A stretch of DNA of 6,461 nt from Ch71 sp050945695. GTDB lineage: Bacteria > Chloroflexota > Anaerolineae > DRVO01. The notes under the pieces were generated by a model. The model had not been told where the DNA came from. It made no database searches and saw only the letters and a list, made by a program, of their open reading frames with translations. The stretch lies in assembly GCA_050945695.1 (NCBI GenBank), contig JBMNTK010000213.1:1-6461 (forward strand). The letters are read 5' to 3'. Both the position numbers and the translations under genes were made by a program. Positions 5,886 through 6,461 of the stretch are shown piece by piece (the first letter of the stretch is position 1; every line of letters begins with the position of its first letter).

Positions 5886-5901
5886 CGGACGTTCGCGTCC
5901 G
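5886..5901 (+). terminator. Hairpin with TTCG loop directly after stop codon
   Basis: CGGACG and CGTCCG pair perfectly around a TTCG tetraloop, beginning at the base after the TAG stop. The loop is closed by G-C, not the C-G of the extra-stable UUCG class. No T run follows. It may be a weak terminator, a 3'-end stabiliser or an element that lowers read-through into the GH20-like gene 60 bases on. Confidence 0.4.
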
Positions 5902-5962
5902 GCCAGCTCTATTCGACGATCGCTATGCGTGGCCAAGGCTAGTTGTACAGCGTGGAGGAAAT

Positions 5963-6461
5963 ATGGCTCTCATATTCCCCGAACCGCAGAGAATGGAGAC
6001 GTTAGGAGAGGCCCTCGTCCTCGCCGAGGGAGACTCGCTCAAATGCCATGTCGTCCTGGCCGACGGTGCTGACCCCCTGGAGCGCCTGGCAGCCGACCTC
6101 ATCGCCGGCGCCATCGAGGCCGCCACCGGCCAGCGCCCGTCCGTCGGCGCAGCCAGCAGTGATGGCATCGCCATACGCCTGGGCGCCGCGGCCGCCCTCT
6201 CTGAGCCGCTGGCCTCCATCCCCGACAACCCCGAGGCTTACGCCCTCGTGGCCGACGGGGGCGGCATCAGCCTTCAGGGTCGCGGACCGGCCGGCACCTA
6301 CTACGCTGCCCAGACCCTGGTCCAGATGCTCCGCCCTGAGGGTGGCAAGCTCACCGTGGAGGGCGCCCGCATCTCTGACTGGCCGGACTTCCAGTACCGC
6401 GGCCTCTACATGGAGTCCAAGTGGGGCCCGGACCTGATGACCCTGGACGACTGGAAGGAGC
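5963..6461 (+). CDS. Glycoside hydrolase family 20 like beta-N-acetylhexosaminidase, 3' end outside window
   Basis: Open from ATG 5963 to the window edge (166 full codons), with GGAGG (5954-5958) four bases ahead. The visible part matches the non-catalytic GH20b domain that precedes the GH20 barrel: MALIFPEPQRM, a helix with LERLAADLIAGAIEAATGQR, GIAIRLG, PEAYALVAD (90-98), the signature GTYYAAQTLVQML (111-123) and then RISDWPDFQYRGLYMES (136-151), which begins the catalytic barrel. GH20 enzymes remove terminal N-acetylglucosamine or N-acetylgalactosamine from glycans by substrate-assisted catalysis. The catalytic Asp-Glu pair lies downstream of the window. The barrel opening YRGLYMESKWGPDLM differs from the usual RG-x-x-x-D start, so a divergent GH20 subgroup or a GH84-like relative is possible. 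No signal peptide is seen, implying action on imported oligosaccharides. It may be co-transcribed with the ceramidase-like gene (77-base gap). Confidence 0.82.
   Translation, partial: MALIFPEPQRMETLGEALVLAEGDSLKCHVVLADGADPLERLAADLIAGAIEAATGQRPSVGAASSDGIAIRLGAAAALSEPLASIPDNPEAYALVADGGGISLQGRGPAGTYYAAQTLVQMLRPEGGKLTVEGARISDWPDFQYRGLYMESKWGPDLMTLDDWKE

Overview
The window is a 6.5-kb piece of a GC-rich bacterial chromosome. The protein families and the style of the intergenic repeats (a '...TCATTCCGAGCGAAGCGAGGAAT' type palindrome, a GTAGGGGCG/CGCCCCTAC bounded element, and a 'CACGC-AAGGCGCAAAGGCGC' type palindrome) suggest an uncultured Chloroflexota-like organism. That assignment is inference; nothing here is a phylogenetic marker.

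Layout, left to right. (1) Bases 1-908, plus strand: the 3' part of a calcineurin-like metallophosphoesterase. (2) Bases 909-1413: about 500 bases without a gene, starting with a nested inverted-repeat element whose outer arm supplies the phosphoesterase stop codon. (3) Bases 1414-3602, plus strand: two translationally coupled genes (ATGA overlap) for divergent uroporphyrinogen-decarboxylase-fold proteins of the cobalamin-methyltransferase-like branch, not heme-pathway HemE. (4) Bases 3605-3667: a large imperfect palindrome between convergent genes. (5) Bases 3712-4494, minus strand: a toxin-antitoxin-like pair, with a UPF0175 antitoxin first and a DUF3368 PIN-domain toxin second. (6) Bases 4590-5885, plus strand: a protein related to the N-terminal domain of neutral/alkaline ceramidases. 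(7) Bases 5963 to the end, plus strand: the N-terminal part of a glycoside hydrolase family 20 like beta-N-acetylhexosaminidase, cut by the window edge.

How the genes may work together: the two UroD-fold proteins, the ceramidase-like amidohydrolase and the GH20-like enzyme all lie on the plus strand and look like parts of a catabolic locus for a (possibly N-acylated, possibly methylated) glycan or glycoconjugate. The TA pair lies on the opposite strand between them, like an inserted cassette. The substrate cannot be read from the sequence. No transporter, regulator or corrinoid protein is in the window, so the pathway reading is a hypothesis. The phosphoesterase appears unrelated to this locus and is separated from it by the repeat-bearing spacer.
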